Counted from the first letter of the stretch, positions 11,223 to 19,783 are shown. The stretch: 64,000 nucleotides of DNA from Pontibacter ummariensis (GCF_900188175.1 NZ_FZOQ01000003.1:248001-312000); one strand, 5' to 3'. Translations and numbers: made by a program. Notes: a model not told the origin generated them from the letters alone.

Positions 11223-11240
11223 TTTAAACTAGAGCTTTAG

Positions 11241-11248
11241 CAAAGGTA
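11241..11248 (-). promoter_or_regulatory. -7 promoter element (TACCTTTG) of the His-rich/TonB operon
   Basis: On the minus strand this octamer matches TAnnTTTG exactly and lies 18 bases upstream of the ATG at 11222. The predicted leader is only about 13 nt. Confidence 0.55.
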
Positions 11249-11402
11249 CGATAAATTCTTCAAGTTGCCTTTTAGGCCGGAGAGGCCCGTACAAGAACCT
11301 TGCCTGCTTCTCCTGCCGCTTTTCTGCCGTTTGCAGCCACTCTTAAATTTTATCCTACGGCTTTTCTGACAACCTGTCACTTTATGCCTGCCGCTGCCAG
11401 AG

Positions 11403-11417
11403 TGGAACAGGATTTGA
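11403..11417 (+). promoter_or_regulatory. Possible sigma-54-like promoter upstream of htpG
   Basis: The sequence TGGAACAGGATTTGA keeps the GG of the -24 region and the TTG of the -12 region at the sigma-54 spacing (TGGCAC-N5-TTGC), but has A instead of C at the last key position. It lies 60 bases upstream of the htpG start. This is a weak match. Confidence 0.28.
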
Positions 11418-11477
11418 AAGCCCTTTGGCAGAAGTATCCAGTCGATTCTAAAATTTTCTAAATCATAAAGTATAAAC

Positions 11478-13301
11478 ATGGAAGAAAGAGGTAATATTTC
11501 GATCCACACCGAGAATATTTTCCCGATCATCAAGAAGTTTTTATACTCTGACCACGAGATTTTCCTGCGTGAGTTGGTGAGTAATGCCGTTGATGCCACC
11601 CAGAAGATAAAGCGCTTGGCTGCTGTTGGTGAGTACAAGGGCGACCTGGGCGAACTGAAGGTAAAGGTAGCCGTGAACAAAGATGACCGCACCATTACCA
11701 TTTCAGACAACGGCATCGGTATGACAGCCGAGGAGATCAAGAAGTACATCAACCAAATCGCTTTTTCCGGCGCTTCTGAGTTTGTGGAGCGTTTCAAGGA
11801 TGCCGGTGAGAACAAGGACCAGATCATCGGTCAGTTCGGTTTGGGCTTCTACTCTGCCTTTATGGTGGCCGACCGTGTGGACATTGTGACCAAGTCGTAT
11901 CAGGAGGGGGCAGAAGCTGCCCGCTGGACCTGCGACGGCAGCACGGAGTTTGCCATTACCGACGCCCAGAAAGAAGACCGGGGCACCGACGTAATCCTGC
12001 ACATCGCCCAGGACTCGGACGAATTCCTCGAAACAGCGCGCATTCGCAACATCCTAGACAAGTACTGCAAATTTCTGCCCGTGCCAGTGGAGTTCGAGGG
12101 TGAGGTGATCAATAACCCGAACCCGATCTGGACAAAGCAGCCCTCCGACCTGACAGACGAGGACTACAAGAACTTCTATAAAGAGCTTTATCCTTTCTCA
12201 GAGCCGCCGCTTTTCTGGATTCACCTGAACGTAGACTATCCTTTCAACCTGACGGGTATCCTCTACTTCCCTAAAATCAAGAACGAGTTTGAGCTACAGC
12301 GTAACAAGATACAGCTCTACTCCCGCCAGGTGTTCATCACTGATGAGGTGAAGGACGTAGTGCCGGAGTTCCTGATGCTATTGCACGGCATCATCGACTC
12401 GCCGGACATTCCGCTGAACGTAAGCCGCTCTTTCCTACAGGCAGACTCCAGCGTGAAGAAGATCAACACCTACATCACCAAGAAGGTAGCCGATAAGCTG
12501 AACGAGATCTTCAAAAAAGACCGCGAGACATTTGAGAAGAACTGGGACGATGTGAACGTATTCGTGAAATATGGCATGCTCTCCGACGACAAGTTCTATG
12601 AAAGAGCCAAGGACTTTGCGCTACTGCAGAATACCGAGGGCAAGTACTACACCATAGAAGAGTACAAAGCACTGGTGCAGGCAAACCAGACGAACAAGAA
12701 CGAGCAGTTGGTAATGCTATACACGACGGATGCTGATAAGCAGCATGCCTTTGTGGAGGCTGCTCAGAACCGTGGCTATGACGTGCTGAAGCTGGACTCT
12801 ATGATCGACAGCCACTTTATCGGCTTACTGGAGCAGAAACTGGAGAAAACGACCCTGAAGCGCGTGGATTCTGAGACCGTCGATAAGCTGATCGAGCGCG
12901 ACGAGACCAAGGAAAGCGTGCTGAGCGACAAAGAGAAGGAGGAGCTGAAGGGCGTGTACGAGCAGGCCATCAACAACAAGAACATGACGGTGGAAGTAAC
13001 ACCGATGTCGCCGGACGATGCGCCAGTGGTGATCACGCTGCCAGAATTCATGCGCCGTATGAAGGACATGAACCGTACTGGCGGTGGCGGTATGATGTTC
13101 ATGGGCGACATGCCGGACACGTATAACGTGACGATCAACGCGAACCACCCCTTGAACCAGCGGGTGCTAAATGCGGGCGAAAGCAAGGCCACTGTTGCCC
13201 GTCAGGCTTTCGACCTGGCATTGTTGTCGCAGAACATGCTCTCCGGCGCCGCGCTGACCACCTTTGTGAAGCGTAGCTTTGAGCTGATGACAAAAGAATA
13301 A
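11478..13301 (+). CDS. htpG: Molecular chaperone HtpG (Hsp90)
   Basis: This 607-residue cytosolic ATPase helps late folding of client proteins and is usually heat-inducible. The GHKL ATPase domain (about 1-230) shows FLRELVSNAVDATQKI (about 28-43), the ATP-binding DNGIGM and IGQFGLGFYSAFMV (about 114-127). The middle domain includes NVSRSFLQ, with the ATP-contacting Arg. The C-terminal dimerisation domain follows, and the length is normal. There is an unusual Gly/Met stretch (RTGGGGMMFMGDMP) near residue 540. The gene is monocistronic with its own terminator; a weak sigma-54-like box lies upstream. Confidence 0.97.
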   Translation: MEERGNISIHTENIFPIIKKFLYSDHEIFLRELVSNAVDATQKIKRLAAVGEYKGDLGELKVKVAVNKDDRTITISDNGIGMTAEEIKKYINQIAFSGASEFVERFKDAGENKDQIIGQFGLGFYSAFMVADRVDIVTKSYQEGAEAARWTCDGSTEFAITDAQKEDRGTDVILHIAQDSDEFLETARIRNILDKYCKFLPVPVEFEGEVINNPNPIWTKQPSDLTDEDYKNFYKELYPFSEPPLFWIHLNVDYPFNLTGILYFPKIKNEFELQRNKIQLYSRQVFITDEVKDVVPEFLMLLHGIIDSPDIPLNVSRSFLQADSSVKKINTYITKKVADKLNEIFKKDRETFEKNWDDVNVFVKYGMLSDDKFYERAKDFALLQNTEGKYYTIEEYKALVQANQTNKNEQLVMLYTTDADKQHAFVEAAQNRGYDVLKLDSMIDSHFIGLLEQKLEKTTLKRVDSETVDKLIERDETKESVLSDKEKEELKGVYEQAINNKNMTVEVTPMSPDDAPVVITLPEFMRRMKDMNRTGGGGMMFMGDMPDTYNVTINANHPLNQRVLNAGESKATVARQAFDLALLSQNMLSGAALTTFVKRSFELMTKE

Positions 13302-13327
13302 CACCTCTATTTATTATACCTACAGTT

Positions 13328-13362
13328 AAAAGGCAGCCTCCTGGTGGGGCTGCCTTTTGTTT
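13328..13362 (+). terminator. Terminator of htpG
   Basis: An 11-bp stem (13328-13338 with 13348-13358) is followed by a T-rich tail, 27 bases after the stop codon. Confidence 0.8.
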
Positions 13363-13554
13363 TGCTGCCCGCCTGGATGAAACTAAGCAACCTGGTGTGT
13401 AGTTATAGGGTGCAATTAGCGTGTTGGTGCTTATATGATTTATGCACATCTTTACGTTACACTTATTAGCTGATTGCTTGGTTTGTCGGTGTCTTTTGTT
13501 GGGATAGTCGGCAACTAGTAATGAATTGTTTGAAACTAAGTCGCACAAGATTAA

Positions 13555-14475
13555 ATGAGGTACCCTCTTCGATTTGTTTTTGCTCTGCTGGCAGGCCTTT
13601 GGTTGCTCACCTTGGGGGGCTGTGGCAAACCGAAGTGGAACAGCGACTATAACCTAAACCAGGCACGCCTCAAAGACGGGGCCAAGGAAGATGCCTTGGC
13701 CTCAGCAGATACTGCACAACCTACTGTGGAGGTAAAGACACCGATGGAGCGGGAGGAGGTAGAGCAGGACAATAAACGAAAGAAAAAGCGGAACAAACGC
13801 TACTTCCTGGGTTACAAGGTGAAGCGGGGTTTTATCCGGTCAGGCGGGCGTGCCCGGGAAGAACTGGAGACGTTTAGCTACCTACCCGAGTATGAGGCGC
13901 CTAACCCATACGCCCCTCAGAAGTACTTTTACGATACCAAAAAGAAAGTGCTGCACCGCTCAGGCAGCGATGAGAAAGACCCGGACCGCTATAAAGTGTT
14001 GCATGGCCCCTACGTAAAGAAGATTGACGGGCAAGTGGTGGAAGAAGGGTACTTTTATGTGGGCACGAAGCACCTGCGCTGGGAAAAGTACCGCCGTGAT
14101 GAGGAGGGTACACTGGCAGACAAGAAGCACTATGAAAAGGGCTTTCCGCGCGATGCTGTGGTGACCTACTACGATGGGGCAGGCAAGAAAATAAAAGAGG
14201 TGATTCCTTACGAGTACGGCGAGGTGCAGGGGATGTATTACCGCTTCTACGAAAACGGGCAGGTGCAGTGGTCCGGCAAGTATGACAAGGGGCGAAAAGT
14301 TGGTATCTGGATTAACTACTATGATTTCAGAGGGCGTCGCCACTATGAATACCAGTACCCCGAAACCATTTATGAAAAGCCCTTCGAACCCTATCTCGTA
14401 AAGGAGTATGACCGGCACGGCACCACGATCTTCGAGAAGGATAAGTTGGATAAACGCTCACAGGCCCAGCGTTAG
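13555..14475 (+). CDS. Lipoprotein with MORN-like (YwqK-type) repeats
   Basis: This 306-residue protein starts with a signal peptide and lipobox LGGC (Cys about 23). The first third is charged and low-complexity (KRKKKRNKRY). The C-terminal half has three to four repeats of the Y-x-x-G-x-x-x-G-x-W-x-Y-Y type, such as YYRFYENGQVQWSGKYDKG, resembling the MORN/YwqK antitoxin-like repeats common in Bacteroidota exported proteins. No toxin gene is adjacent, so an antitoxin role is not supported. The gene overlaps the end of the convergent yraN gene by 4 bases. Confidence 0.75.
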   Translation: MRYPLRFVFALLAGLWLLTLGGCGKPKWNSDYNLNQARLKDGAKEDALASADTAQPTVEVKTPMEREEVEQDNKRKKKRNKRYFLGYKVKRGFIRSGGRAREELETFSYLPEYEAPNPYAPQKYFYDTKKKVLHRSGSDEKDPDRYKVLHGPYVKKIDGQVVEEGYFYVGTKHLRWEKYRRDEEGTLADKKHYEKGFPRDAVVTYYDGAGKKIKEVIPYEYGEVQGMYYRFYENGQVQWSGKYDKGRKVGIWINYYDFRGRRHYEYQYPETIYEKPFEPYLVKEYDRHGTTIFEKDKLDKRSQAQR

Positions 14476-14834
14476 TAAAAGGCGTCCTCTATGTGATGAA
14501 TCGAAGGTGGTGTGGTGAGCGTAATGGCGACTATGTCGAACCTTGCTTCGTGTTGCCAGCCTGTCTCGCGTATGAATGCGTCTGCAGCAGAGAGCAACAG
14601 CTCCTCTTTCTTCGTGCTGACTGCTGCTTCCGGGTATCCGTACCTGTCAGTGGCCCTTGTTTTAACTTCCACAAAAATGAGCAGGTCTTCTCTTCGCGCT
14701 ATGATGTCTACCTCTGCCCGTTTGTACCTGTAGTTTCGTTCTAAAATAGTATAGCCTTGTTGCTGTAGGTAAGCAGCAGCCCGATTCTCTCCGGCTTGTC
14801 CGGTCTGAAGGTGGGAGTTAGGTTGAGATGCCAA
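14472..14834 (-). CDS. YraN/UPF0102 family nuclease-fold protein
   Basis: This 120-residue protein belongs to UPF0102 (YraN). Its restriction-endonuclease-like core is readable: G-x-x-G-E-x-x-A-A-x-x-L at residues 12-24, E-V-D-I-I-A at about 41-46 and the catalytic-type FVEVKTR at about 54-60. The D/E...ExK arrangement is intact. Biochemical function is unsettled in the family; some members have been linked to recombination or Holliday-junction processing. The stop codon overlaps the convergent MORN-type lipoprotein gene. Confidence 0.9.
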   Translation of the reverse strand: MASQPNSHLQTGQAGENRAAAYLQQQGYTILERNYRYKRAEVDIIARREDLLIFVEVKTRATDRYGYPEAAVSTKKEELLLSAADAFIRETGWQHEARFDIVAITLTTPPSIHHIEDAFY

Positions 14835-14950
14835 TTTGTTTGATGCTTTGCATAAAGCAAAGATGAGTTTAGAACAAGCAACGTAAGCTGACCATGAAGT
14901 AATTGGTTGGGGACTTTGTACGGCAGCTGCGCCACGCTATTGAAACAGCG

Positions 14951-14976
14951 AAAAAGCCCCCGTCCCTTTTACGGGG
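14951..14976 (-). terminator. Putative leftward terminator for the small lipoprotein gene
   Basis: A 6-bp GC stem (14958-14963 with 14971-14976) is followed on the minus strand by GC and five Ts. It lies about 45 bases past the stop of the 30-residue lipoprotein gene. Confidence 0.45.
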
Positions 14977-15018
14977 CCGGCCTTCTAAAATGTTGTGGTA
15001 GCGGGTGTTTAAGGAGAG

Positions 15019-15111
15019 TTACCGCCCCTGTATGCTGGTGCCCTTATTAAATAGGTTGCTGCACGGCATCAGCAGCAGCAGCAAAATGAAAGTATAAAGC
15101 AACTGGCGCAT
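15019..15111 (-). CDS. Very small lipoprotein (30 residues)
   Basis: A 31-codon minus-strand frame starts with ATG at 15111 and ends with TAA at 15019. It encodes a basic start (MRQ), a hydrophobic core of five leucines and a lipobox-like LMPC (Cys17), followed by a 13-residue mature peptide SNLFNKGTSIQGR. A hairpin followed by a T-run lies downstream on the same strand. The signal-peptide logic and terminator support a real gene in a region that is otherwise empty. I know of no function. The frame is too short to exclude chance. Confidence 0.5.
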   Translation of the reverse strand: MRQLLYTFILLLLLMPCSNLFNKGTSIQGR

Positions 15112-15236
15112 GAGAATGTCTTTCCGGAGATGGGGCATAACGTAATGGCGGTCTGGCTATGCCCCGAGAAACTATTTAAGCAAGTTATTGTTCTTACTAG
15201 CAAGTTCTCCTATGGCAGGAGTGTACGCGCTTGCGT

Positions 15237-15440
15237 ATGGACTTATGCAAGACTATTTTCGAGCAAAAAGTACAGGACATTTTGGAGATTGAGACCGTAG
15301 ATGTTACCTTTCTGGAGCAGGTCCTATACCTCGTTCACCTGTCCGACTGGGAGTCTGGGTCTCTGTCAGAGTCCAACGGGGTGGATCCGACACAAGAGAA
15401 AAATATTAACTACCTGAAAGCTGCGCTTTCTAAAGCATAA
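15237..15440 (+). CDS. Small hypothetical protein upstream of lipB
   Basis: This 67-residue acidic cytosolic protein ends 2 bases before lipB begins, which suggests translational coupling. The ATG at 15237 is preferred; an in-frame TTG at 15231 would add two residues. It has an amphipathic helical look (VQDILEIETVDVTFLEQVLYLV) and no Cys cluster or membrane segment beyond that. I do not recognise the family. Confidence 0.5.
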   Translation: MDLCKTIFEQKVQDILEIETVDVTFLEQVLYLVHLSDWESGSLSESNGVDPTQEKNINYLKAALSKA

Positions 15441-15442
15441 AC

Positions 15443-16177
15443 GTGCAAAAGAATACCGAGATACAATTCGAACACCTGGGGTTGATAGACTACAAAGAAG
15501 CCTGGGACTACCAGGACAAGCTGTTTACCAGCATCCTGGACTTAAAGGTGCAGAACCGACAAGCTGCTCCGGGGGCACAGCGGCCAACGCCTAATTACCT
15601 CCTTTTCTGCTCTCACCCGCACGTATACACCTTGGGTAAGAGTGGGCACGAAGAGCATCTGCTCCTCAACAAGGAGGGGCTGAAGGAAAAAGAAGCTACC
15701 TATTACAAGATCAACCGTGGTGGCGACATTACCTACCATGGGCCAGGGCAACTCGTAGGTTATCCTATACTGGATCTGGAGAACTTCTTTACAGACATCC
15801 ACAAGTACCTGCGCTTTCTGGAGGAGGCTATCATCCTGACCCTGCAAGAGTATGGCATAGCATCTGGCCGTATAGAAGGGCTTACAGGGGTTTGGCTTGA
15901 TCACGAGCAGCAGCAAAACCCAAGAAAGATCTGTGCGATGGGCGTAAAGTGCAGCCGCTGGGTAACCATGCACGGTTTTGCCTTTAACGTTAACACAGAC
16001 TTGGGTTACTTCAATAACATCGTGCCCTGTGGCATCTCGGACAAGCAGGTGACATCCCTAGCGAAAGAGCTGGGGCATGAAGTACCCCTCGCAGAGGTAG
16101 AGGAAAAACTGCTTAAGCATTTAGCAGCATTGTTTGGAGCTACAGTTACAACAGCAACGCATGAAGAAGGATATTAA
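15443..16177 (+). CDS. lipB: Lipoyl(octanoyl) transferase LipB
   Basis: This 244-residue enzyme transfers octanoyl groups from octanoyl-ACP to lipoyl domains of E2 and GcvH proteins, the first step of lipoate assembly. The signature RGGDITYHGPGQLVGYP (about 92-108) is intact, as are the catalytic Lys169 in MGVKCSRW and Cys196 in VPCGISD. Translation starts with GTG two bases after the small upstream gene. The next gene begins inside its last codons. The insertion around residues 38-48 (NRQAAPGAQRP) makes it slightly longer than E. coli LipB. Confidence 0.96.
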   Translation: MQKNTEIQFEHLGLIDYKEAWDYQDKLFTSILDLKVQNRQAAPGAQRPTPNYLLFCSHPHVYTLGKSGHEEHLLLNKEGLKEKEATYYKINRGGDITYHGPGQLVGYPILDLENFFTDIHKYLRFLEEAIILTLQEYGIASGRIEGLTGVWLDHEQQQNPRKICAMGVKCSRWVTMHGFAFNVNTDLGYFNNIVPCGISDKQVTSLAKELGHEVPLAEVEEKLLKHLAALFGATVTTATHEEGY

Positions 16178-16565
16178 TTTTGACCAGGTAGAGGGAGTTT
16201 CCGTCGCCATTGCCAGAAGCGCAGGTGACACCGGAGAGGACGTCTGGAACGTGTACCTGCTTAATACGAATCCCTTACCTATTGAGAACGTGCTGGTAAC
16301 TTCAAAGGGTTATGGTATAGTAGATGGCGAAGAAGTGAAGACTTCTGTGCTGCGGCATATGTTCGAGCAGGTATCAGAGAAGAGCTTTGTACAGATCGAG
16401 CCTATAGACTCTGCTATATTTCATATCAACAACGAGTATTGGGTAAGCTATTACGTTGACAGGAAGATATACGACAAGAAGTTTGTGTTTGTGCCTGATT
16501 CTGTGGTAGAGGAAAACCTGATAGAGATAGGCATGCTGCAAATGCGTGGCGTGTTGCATTCCTGA
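16161..16565 (+). CDS. Conserved hypothetical protein overlapping lipB
   Basis: This 134-residue cytosolic protein starts at an ATG 17 bases before the end of lipB, so the two are probably translationally coupled. The upstream in-frame TTG at 16134 lies deeper in lipB and is less likely. The protein is acidic and beta-rich (VWNVYLLNTNPLPIENVLVT; EYWVSYYVDRK). I recall similar proteins of unknown role in Cytophagales but assign no function. A role in lipoylation cannot be inferred from position alone. Confidence 0.7.
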   Translation: MKKDINFDQVEGVSVAIARSAGDTGEDVWNVYLLNTNPLPIENVLVTSKGYGIVDGEEVKTSVLRHMFEQVSEKSFVQIEPIDSAIFHINNEYWVSYYVDRKIYDKKFVFVPDSVVEENLIEIGMLQMRGVLHS

Positions 16566-16628
16566 AACTCAGTGTATTGCAGCTTTTGTAAAGCGAAAGA
16601 GCCCTTTTAGTCTAAAAGCTTGTATATT

Positions 16629-16636
16629 TATATTTG
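16629..16636 (+). promoter_or_regulatory. -7 promoter element (TATATTTG)
   Basis: This exact TAnnTTTG match lies 80 bases upstream of the ATG at 16717 of the glycosyl-phosphate transferase gene and may drive the transferase-DUF4271-hemD unit. Confidence 0.45.
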
Positions 16637-16716
16637 TTTGTTGCTGACCATAAAGGTGTTCGGTACTTTTGTTAGTCTTAACAGGAGCAGCTTTCCTTTA
16701 CTTCACCCTTGAGCTT

Positions 16717-17766
16717 ATGGAGCAGAGAATTCTACCCCTTGTACTTGCCTCTAGCTGGGCTTTTCTCATTGCTGTGTTTGCTGTCCCATCCATTATCCGG
16801 GTAGCACATCTCAAGAACATACTGGACAAGCCAAATTTGAGAACCATGCACGGGGAGTCGACTCCCCGCTTAGGAGGAATGGCTATGTTTGCTGGCTTTA
16901 TGTCTGCACTCACCATCTTTACAGGTCTTAATAATGGGGTGCAGCAGTTGTTGGCTGGTTGTATTATCCTGTTCTTTATCGGCTTGAAGGACGATATGAT
17001 TACCATATCGGCACTAAAGAAGTTTGCAGTGCAAGTGCTGGCCACGGGCATTGTCATGTTCATGGGCGATATTCGCATCACAAGTTTTCAGGGTATTTTT
17101 GGGCTCTGGGAGCTGGAATTAGGAGCTAGCTATGCCTTTACCTTCTTCGTAATTGTTGGCATAACCAATGCTATTAATTTGATCGATGGCCTGGATGGTC
17201 TTGCCGGAACTATTGTGCTGATTGCTTCTTTTACGTTTGGATTATGCTTCTTCTTTTATGGGGGAACCGCTTACAGTAGTTATGCGTCCGTCGCTTTTTG
17301 CCTGATAGGTGGCGTACTCGGTTTTTTACGGTATAATTTCCATAAAGCCACCATTTTTATGGGGGACACTGGCTCTCTTCTGTGCGGTTTTATTCTGTCT
17401 GTGCTGGCGATCCAGTTCATAGAAATGCGGGCAGTGCCCGCAACGCCCTCTGTAGCGCTGGGCGTCTTGTTTGTGCCTTTGTTCGACACTGTTCGGGTTA
17501 TGCTCATTAGGGCTATGAGCGGGAAGTCTCCTTTTGCCCCTGATAAAAATCATGTGCATCACCGGCTAACCGCCATGGGATTAGGTCAGGTAACCACTGT
17601 GCTTGTGTTGGGGTCAGTTAACACATTGGCTATTCTATTTGTTTTGGGCTTCGGAGAATGGGGTAATCACTACATATTGTTGGTTTTACTGGTTTTCTCT
17701 GCCATCCTTAGTGCTTTACTAGAGTTTAATAGATTGCGTAGTGCTCAAGTCGTTTCTAAAGTTTAG
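16717..17766 (+). CDS. Undecaprenyl-phosphate glycosyl-1-phosphate transferase (WecA/MraY superfamily)
   Basis: This 349-residue integral membrane enzyme of the PNPT superfamily attaches a sugar-1-phosphate (GlcNAc-type) to the lipid carrier to start a surface polysaccharide. About ten to eleven helices are predicted. Motifs in order are LKDD followed by LKKFAVQ (Mg-binding Asp pair), NAINLIDGLDGLAG, FMGDTGS and the C-terminal HVHHRL, which places it with WecA/TagO rather than MraY. An in-frame TTG at 16669 would add 16 hydrophobic residues; the ATG fits homologue beginnings better. The next gene overlaps it by 26 bases. Confidence 0.88.
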   Translation: MEQRILPLVLASSWAFLIAVFAVPSIIRVAHLKNILDKPNLRTMHGESTPRLGGMAMFAGFMSALTIFTGLNNGVQQLLAGCIILFFIGLKDDMITISALKKFAVQVLATGIVMFMGDIRITSFQGIFGLWELELGASYAFTFFVIVGITNAINLIDGLDGLAGTIVLIASFTFGLCFFFYGGTAYSSYASVAFCLIGGVLGFLRYNFHKATIFMGDTGSLLCGFILSVLAIQFIEMRAVPATPSVALGVLFVPLFDTVRVMLIRAMSGKSPFAPDKNHVHHRLTAMGLGQVTTVLVLGSVNTLAILFVLGFGEWGNHYILLVLLVFSAILSALLEFNRLRSAQVVSKV

Positions 17767-18910
17767 TATTCCCCTTTTTCTTCTTGTCTGCTTTGGCTTC
17801 AGGGTGCTGCCTGTAAGGGGGCAAGTGCTGCCCCTAGAACAGAAAAATACGCTTACAGGAGACTGGCTGGTAAAGAAAGAGGACGGCTCTCAGTTAGTGC
17901 CATTTATAGCAGGCCTGCACACAGACCACCATGCACTACACCAATGGCTGTCTGTTACACAGGCGCAACCCTTTGAGGTGGGCTTTGCAGCGCCCAGTGG
18001 GCTCTGCCTCTTCCTGAACAACCAGCTAATTTTTAAAGCGGATTCCGCTGCCAATTATACCTTAGACCTGAACCGGTTTACGCAGAAAGCGGAGCCTGTA
18101 GAGGGGAAGTACCTCCTCTCTGTTTGGCATCCGACGCAGCAGCCAAATGTTGGCTCCTTCCGGAACCAACCACGTGAAACAGCTACTGTGCGTGAACCCG
18201 GTGAGCGGCCAGTGGCAGTACAGGTGCGGGAGTACGTCAATCAAAACACGTTTATCATCTTTATGCTGCTTATTGGCCTTTTATACGGCGCCCTCCGGGT
18301 GAACTATCCGGCCGACTTCAGCAGCCTTTTTAGGGTAAATTCGTTTATAGGCAAAAACTCGCTGGATGAAGGGCTACTCGCTAAACCAATAGGGGCACTT
18401 TCCAGCATTCTGTTTGTGCTGGCCTTTTCGCTTTCGTTGGCGCTGCTAATAGCCGCCATCCATACGAATGTGCAGCAGATTAAGCTTTTCAACCGTTTGT
18501 TTCCGGTTTCTGAGGCAGACATTACCACCAAAATACTCTTCTATACCCTGCTCATCTTTGTCGTTATCCTGTTAAAGTACCTTTTCCTGAAGGTAATGGC
18601 TTTCATTTATGGACTAGAGCAACTCGTGCAGGTGCAGTACCGCGAGTTTATAAGATCTATACTATTTCTGGGAATATTTCTGCCATTGGTCATGCTGCTC
18701 TACCTGTCGCTCAACGCCATGCTGCCGGAAATGGTGCTGTTGGTGTCCAGCCTGGCCGTTTCGTTTGTGTTGGTTATCACCCTTCTGCGGGTGTTCACAA
18801 CGGTAAATAAAAAGGCATCAGTACTAAATTTGCATTTATTTTCATACCTTTGCGCCACAGAAGTAATTCCGCTGGCGATAATGCTAAAACTGATTGTCTT
18901 TAACTTTTAA
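17741..18910 (+). CDS. DUF4271 membrane protein
   Basis: This 389-residue protein starts with GTG inside the end of the preceding transferase gene. It has a signal peptide (about 1-27), a beta-rich extracytoplasmic region to about residue 160, one helix near 165-187 and six or so further helices in the C-terminal DUF4271 region (about 215-389). In Bacteroidota such genes often sit next to a hemD-like gene, as here. The function is unknown; membrane location is well supported. Confidence 0.78.
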   Translation: MLKSFLKFSIPLFLLVCFGFRVLPVRGQVLPLEQKNTLTGDWLVKKEDGSQLVPFIAGLHTDHHALHQWLSVTQAQPFEVGFAAPSGLCLFLNNQLIFKADSAANYTLDLNRFTQKAEPVEGKYLLSVWHPTQQPNVGSFRNQPRETATVREPGERPVAVQVREYVNQNTFIIFMLLIGLLYGALRVNYPADFSSLFRVNSFIGKNSLDEGLLAKPIGALSSILFVLAFSLSLALLIAAIHTNVQQIKLFNRLFPVSEADITTKILFYTLLIFVVILLKYLFLKVMAFIYGLEQLVQVQYREFIRSILFLGIFLPLVMLLYLSLNAMLPEMVLLVSSLAVSFVLVITLLRVFTTVNKKASVLNLHLFSYLCATEVIPLAIMLKLIVFNF

Positions 18911-18979
18911 AAGCACAAACAGGGAGCAGTGCTGGCAGTATTGCAGCAGGTGAAACGTTAATAACCGCATCTATTAAAC

Positions 18980-19783
18980 ATGGCTGAAAGCAAAGCAAAG
19001 GGCTCTGCGAACCCTGAGAGACATAAGATCCCGATCAAGAGTATTCTGGTTACGCAACCACAGCCTACTACAGACAACTCCCCGTACTTGTCTATTGCAG
19101 AGAAGTATGACATCAAGGTTGACTTTAGGGCTTTTATCGAGGTAGAGCCTGTCCCTTACAAAGAGTTTCGTAAAGACAAGGTGGACATTCTGGCGCATAC
19201 GGCTGTTATCTTTACTAGCCGCAACGCGGTAGATCACTTCTTCAGGATCTGCCAGGAGAGCAAAATTGAGATGCCGGCAGACATGAAGTACTTCTGTATT
19301 TCAGATCAAACAGCTTATTACCTGCAGAAGTACATCACCTTGCGTAAGCGCAAGTTGTTTGTGGGCGAGAAAACAGCGAAAGACCTGTTCGAGGTAATTA
19401 AAAAGCACAAGGGAGAGAAGTTCCTGTTCCCGTGCTCTAACATTCGGAAGGACGATATTCCGGAGTTCCTGAAGGCAAACAAGATCAAGCACACAGAGGC
19501 TATCATCTATAAGACGGTGGCTGCTGACCTGTCCGACCTGGATGACGTGACGTATGATATTATTGCCTTCTTTAGCCCGTCTGGTATCAGCTCGTTGTTT
19601 ATCAACTTCCCGGAGTTCAAGCAAAACAACACCCGGATTGCTGCTTTTGGACCTACTACGGCCAAGGCTGTGCGCGATGCAGGGTTGGAGCTGGATATTG
19701 AAGCGCCTATGCCTAATGCTCCTTCTATGACCGGGGCCATTGAGGTGTACATTCAGAACCAGATGCAACATTTAAAAAAGTAG
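18980..19783 (+). CDS. hemD: Uroporphyrinogen-III synthase family protein (HemD-like)
   Basis: This 267-residue cytosolic protein has the two-lobed HemD fold with KSILVTQPQP at the start (about 20), FTSRNAVDHFF (about 79-89), and IAFFSPSGISSLF (about 196-208) with the conserved Ser-Gly near the active site. It should cyclise hydroxymethylbilane to uroporphyrinogen III in haem/sirohaem synthesis. The N-terminal about 18 residues are a basic extension. It follows the DUF4271 gene by 69 bases and is closed by a hairpin before porP. Confidence 0.85.
   Translation: MAESKAKGSANPERHKIPIKSILVTQPQPTTDNSPYLSIAEKYDIKVDFRAFIEVEPVPYKEFRKDKVDILAHTAVIFTSRNAVDHFFRICQESKIEMPADMKYFCISDQTAYYLQKYITLRKRKLFVGEKTAKDLFEVIKKHKGEKFLFPCSNIRKDDIPEFLKANKIKHTEAIIYKTVAADLSDLDDVTYDIIAFFSPSGISSLFINFPEFKQNNTRIAAFGPTTAKAVRDAGLELDIEAPMPNAPSMTGAIEVYIQNQMQHLKK

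Noticed and set aside
11237..11827. 196-codon minus-strand frame across the htpG start
   Set aside because: It is antisense to the conserved ATPase domain of htpG and covers its promoter region; the composition is Ser-rich as expected for an antisense shadow.
13555..14475. Antitoxin role for the MORN/YwqK-like lipoprotein
   Set aside because: The repeat similarity is real, but it is an exported lipoprotein with no adjacent toxin gene, so a toxin-antitoxin system is not supported.
14741..14935. 64-codon minus-strand frame overlapping the start of yraN
   Set aside because: It overlaps the conserved yraN N-terminus in another frame and shows no recognisable motif or signal.
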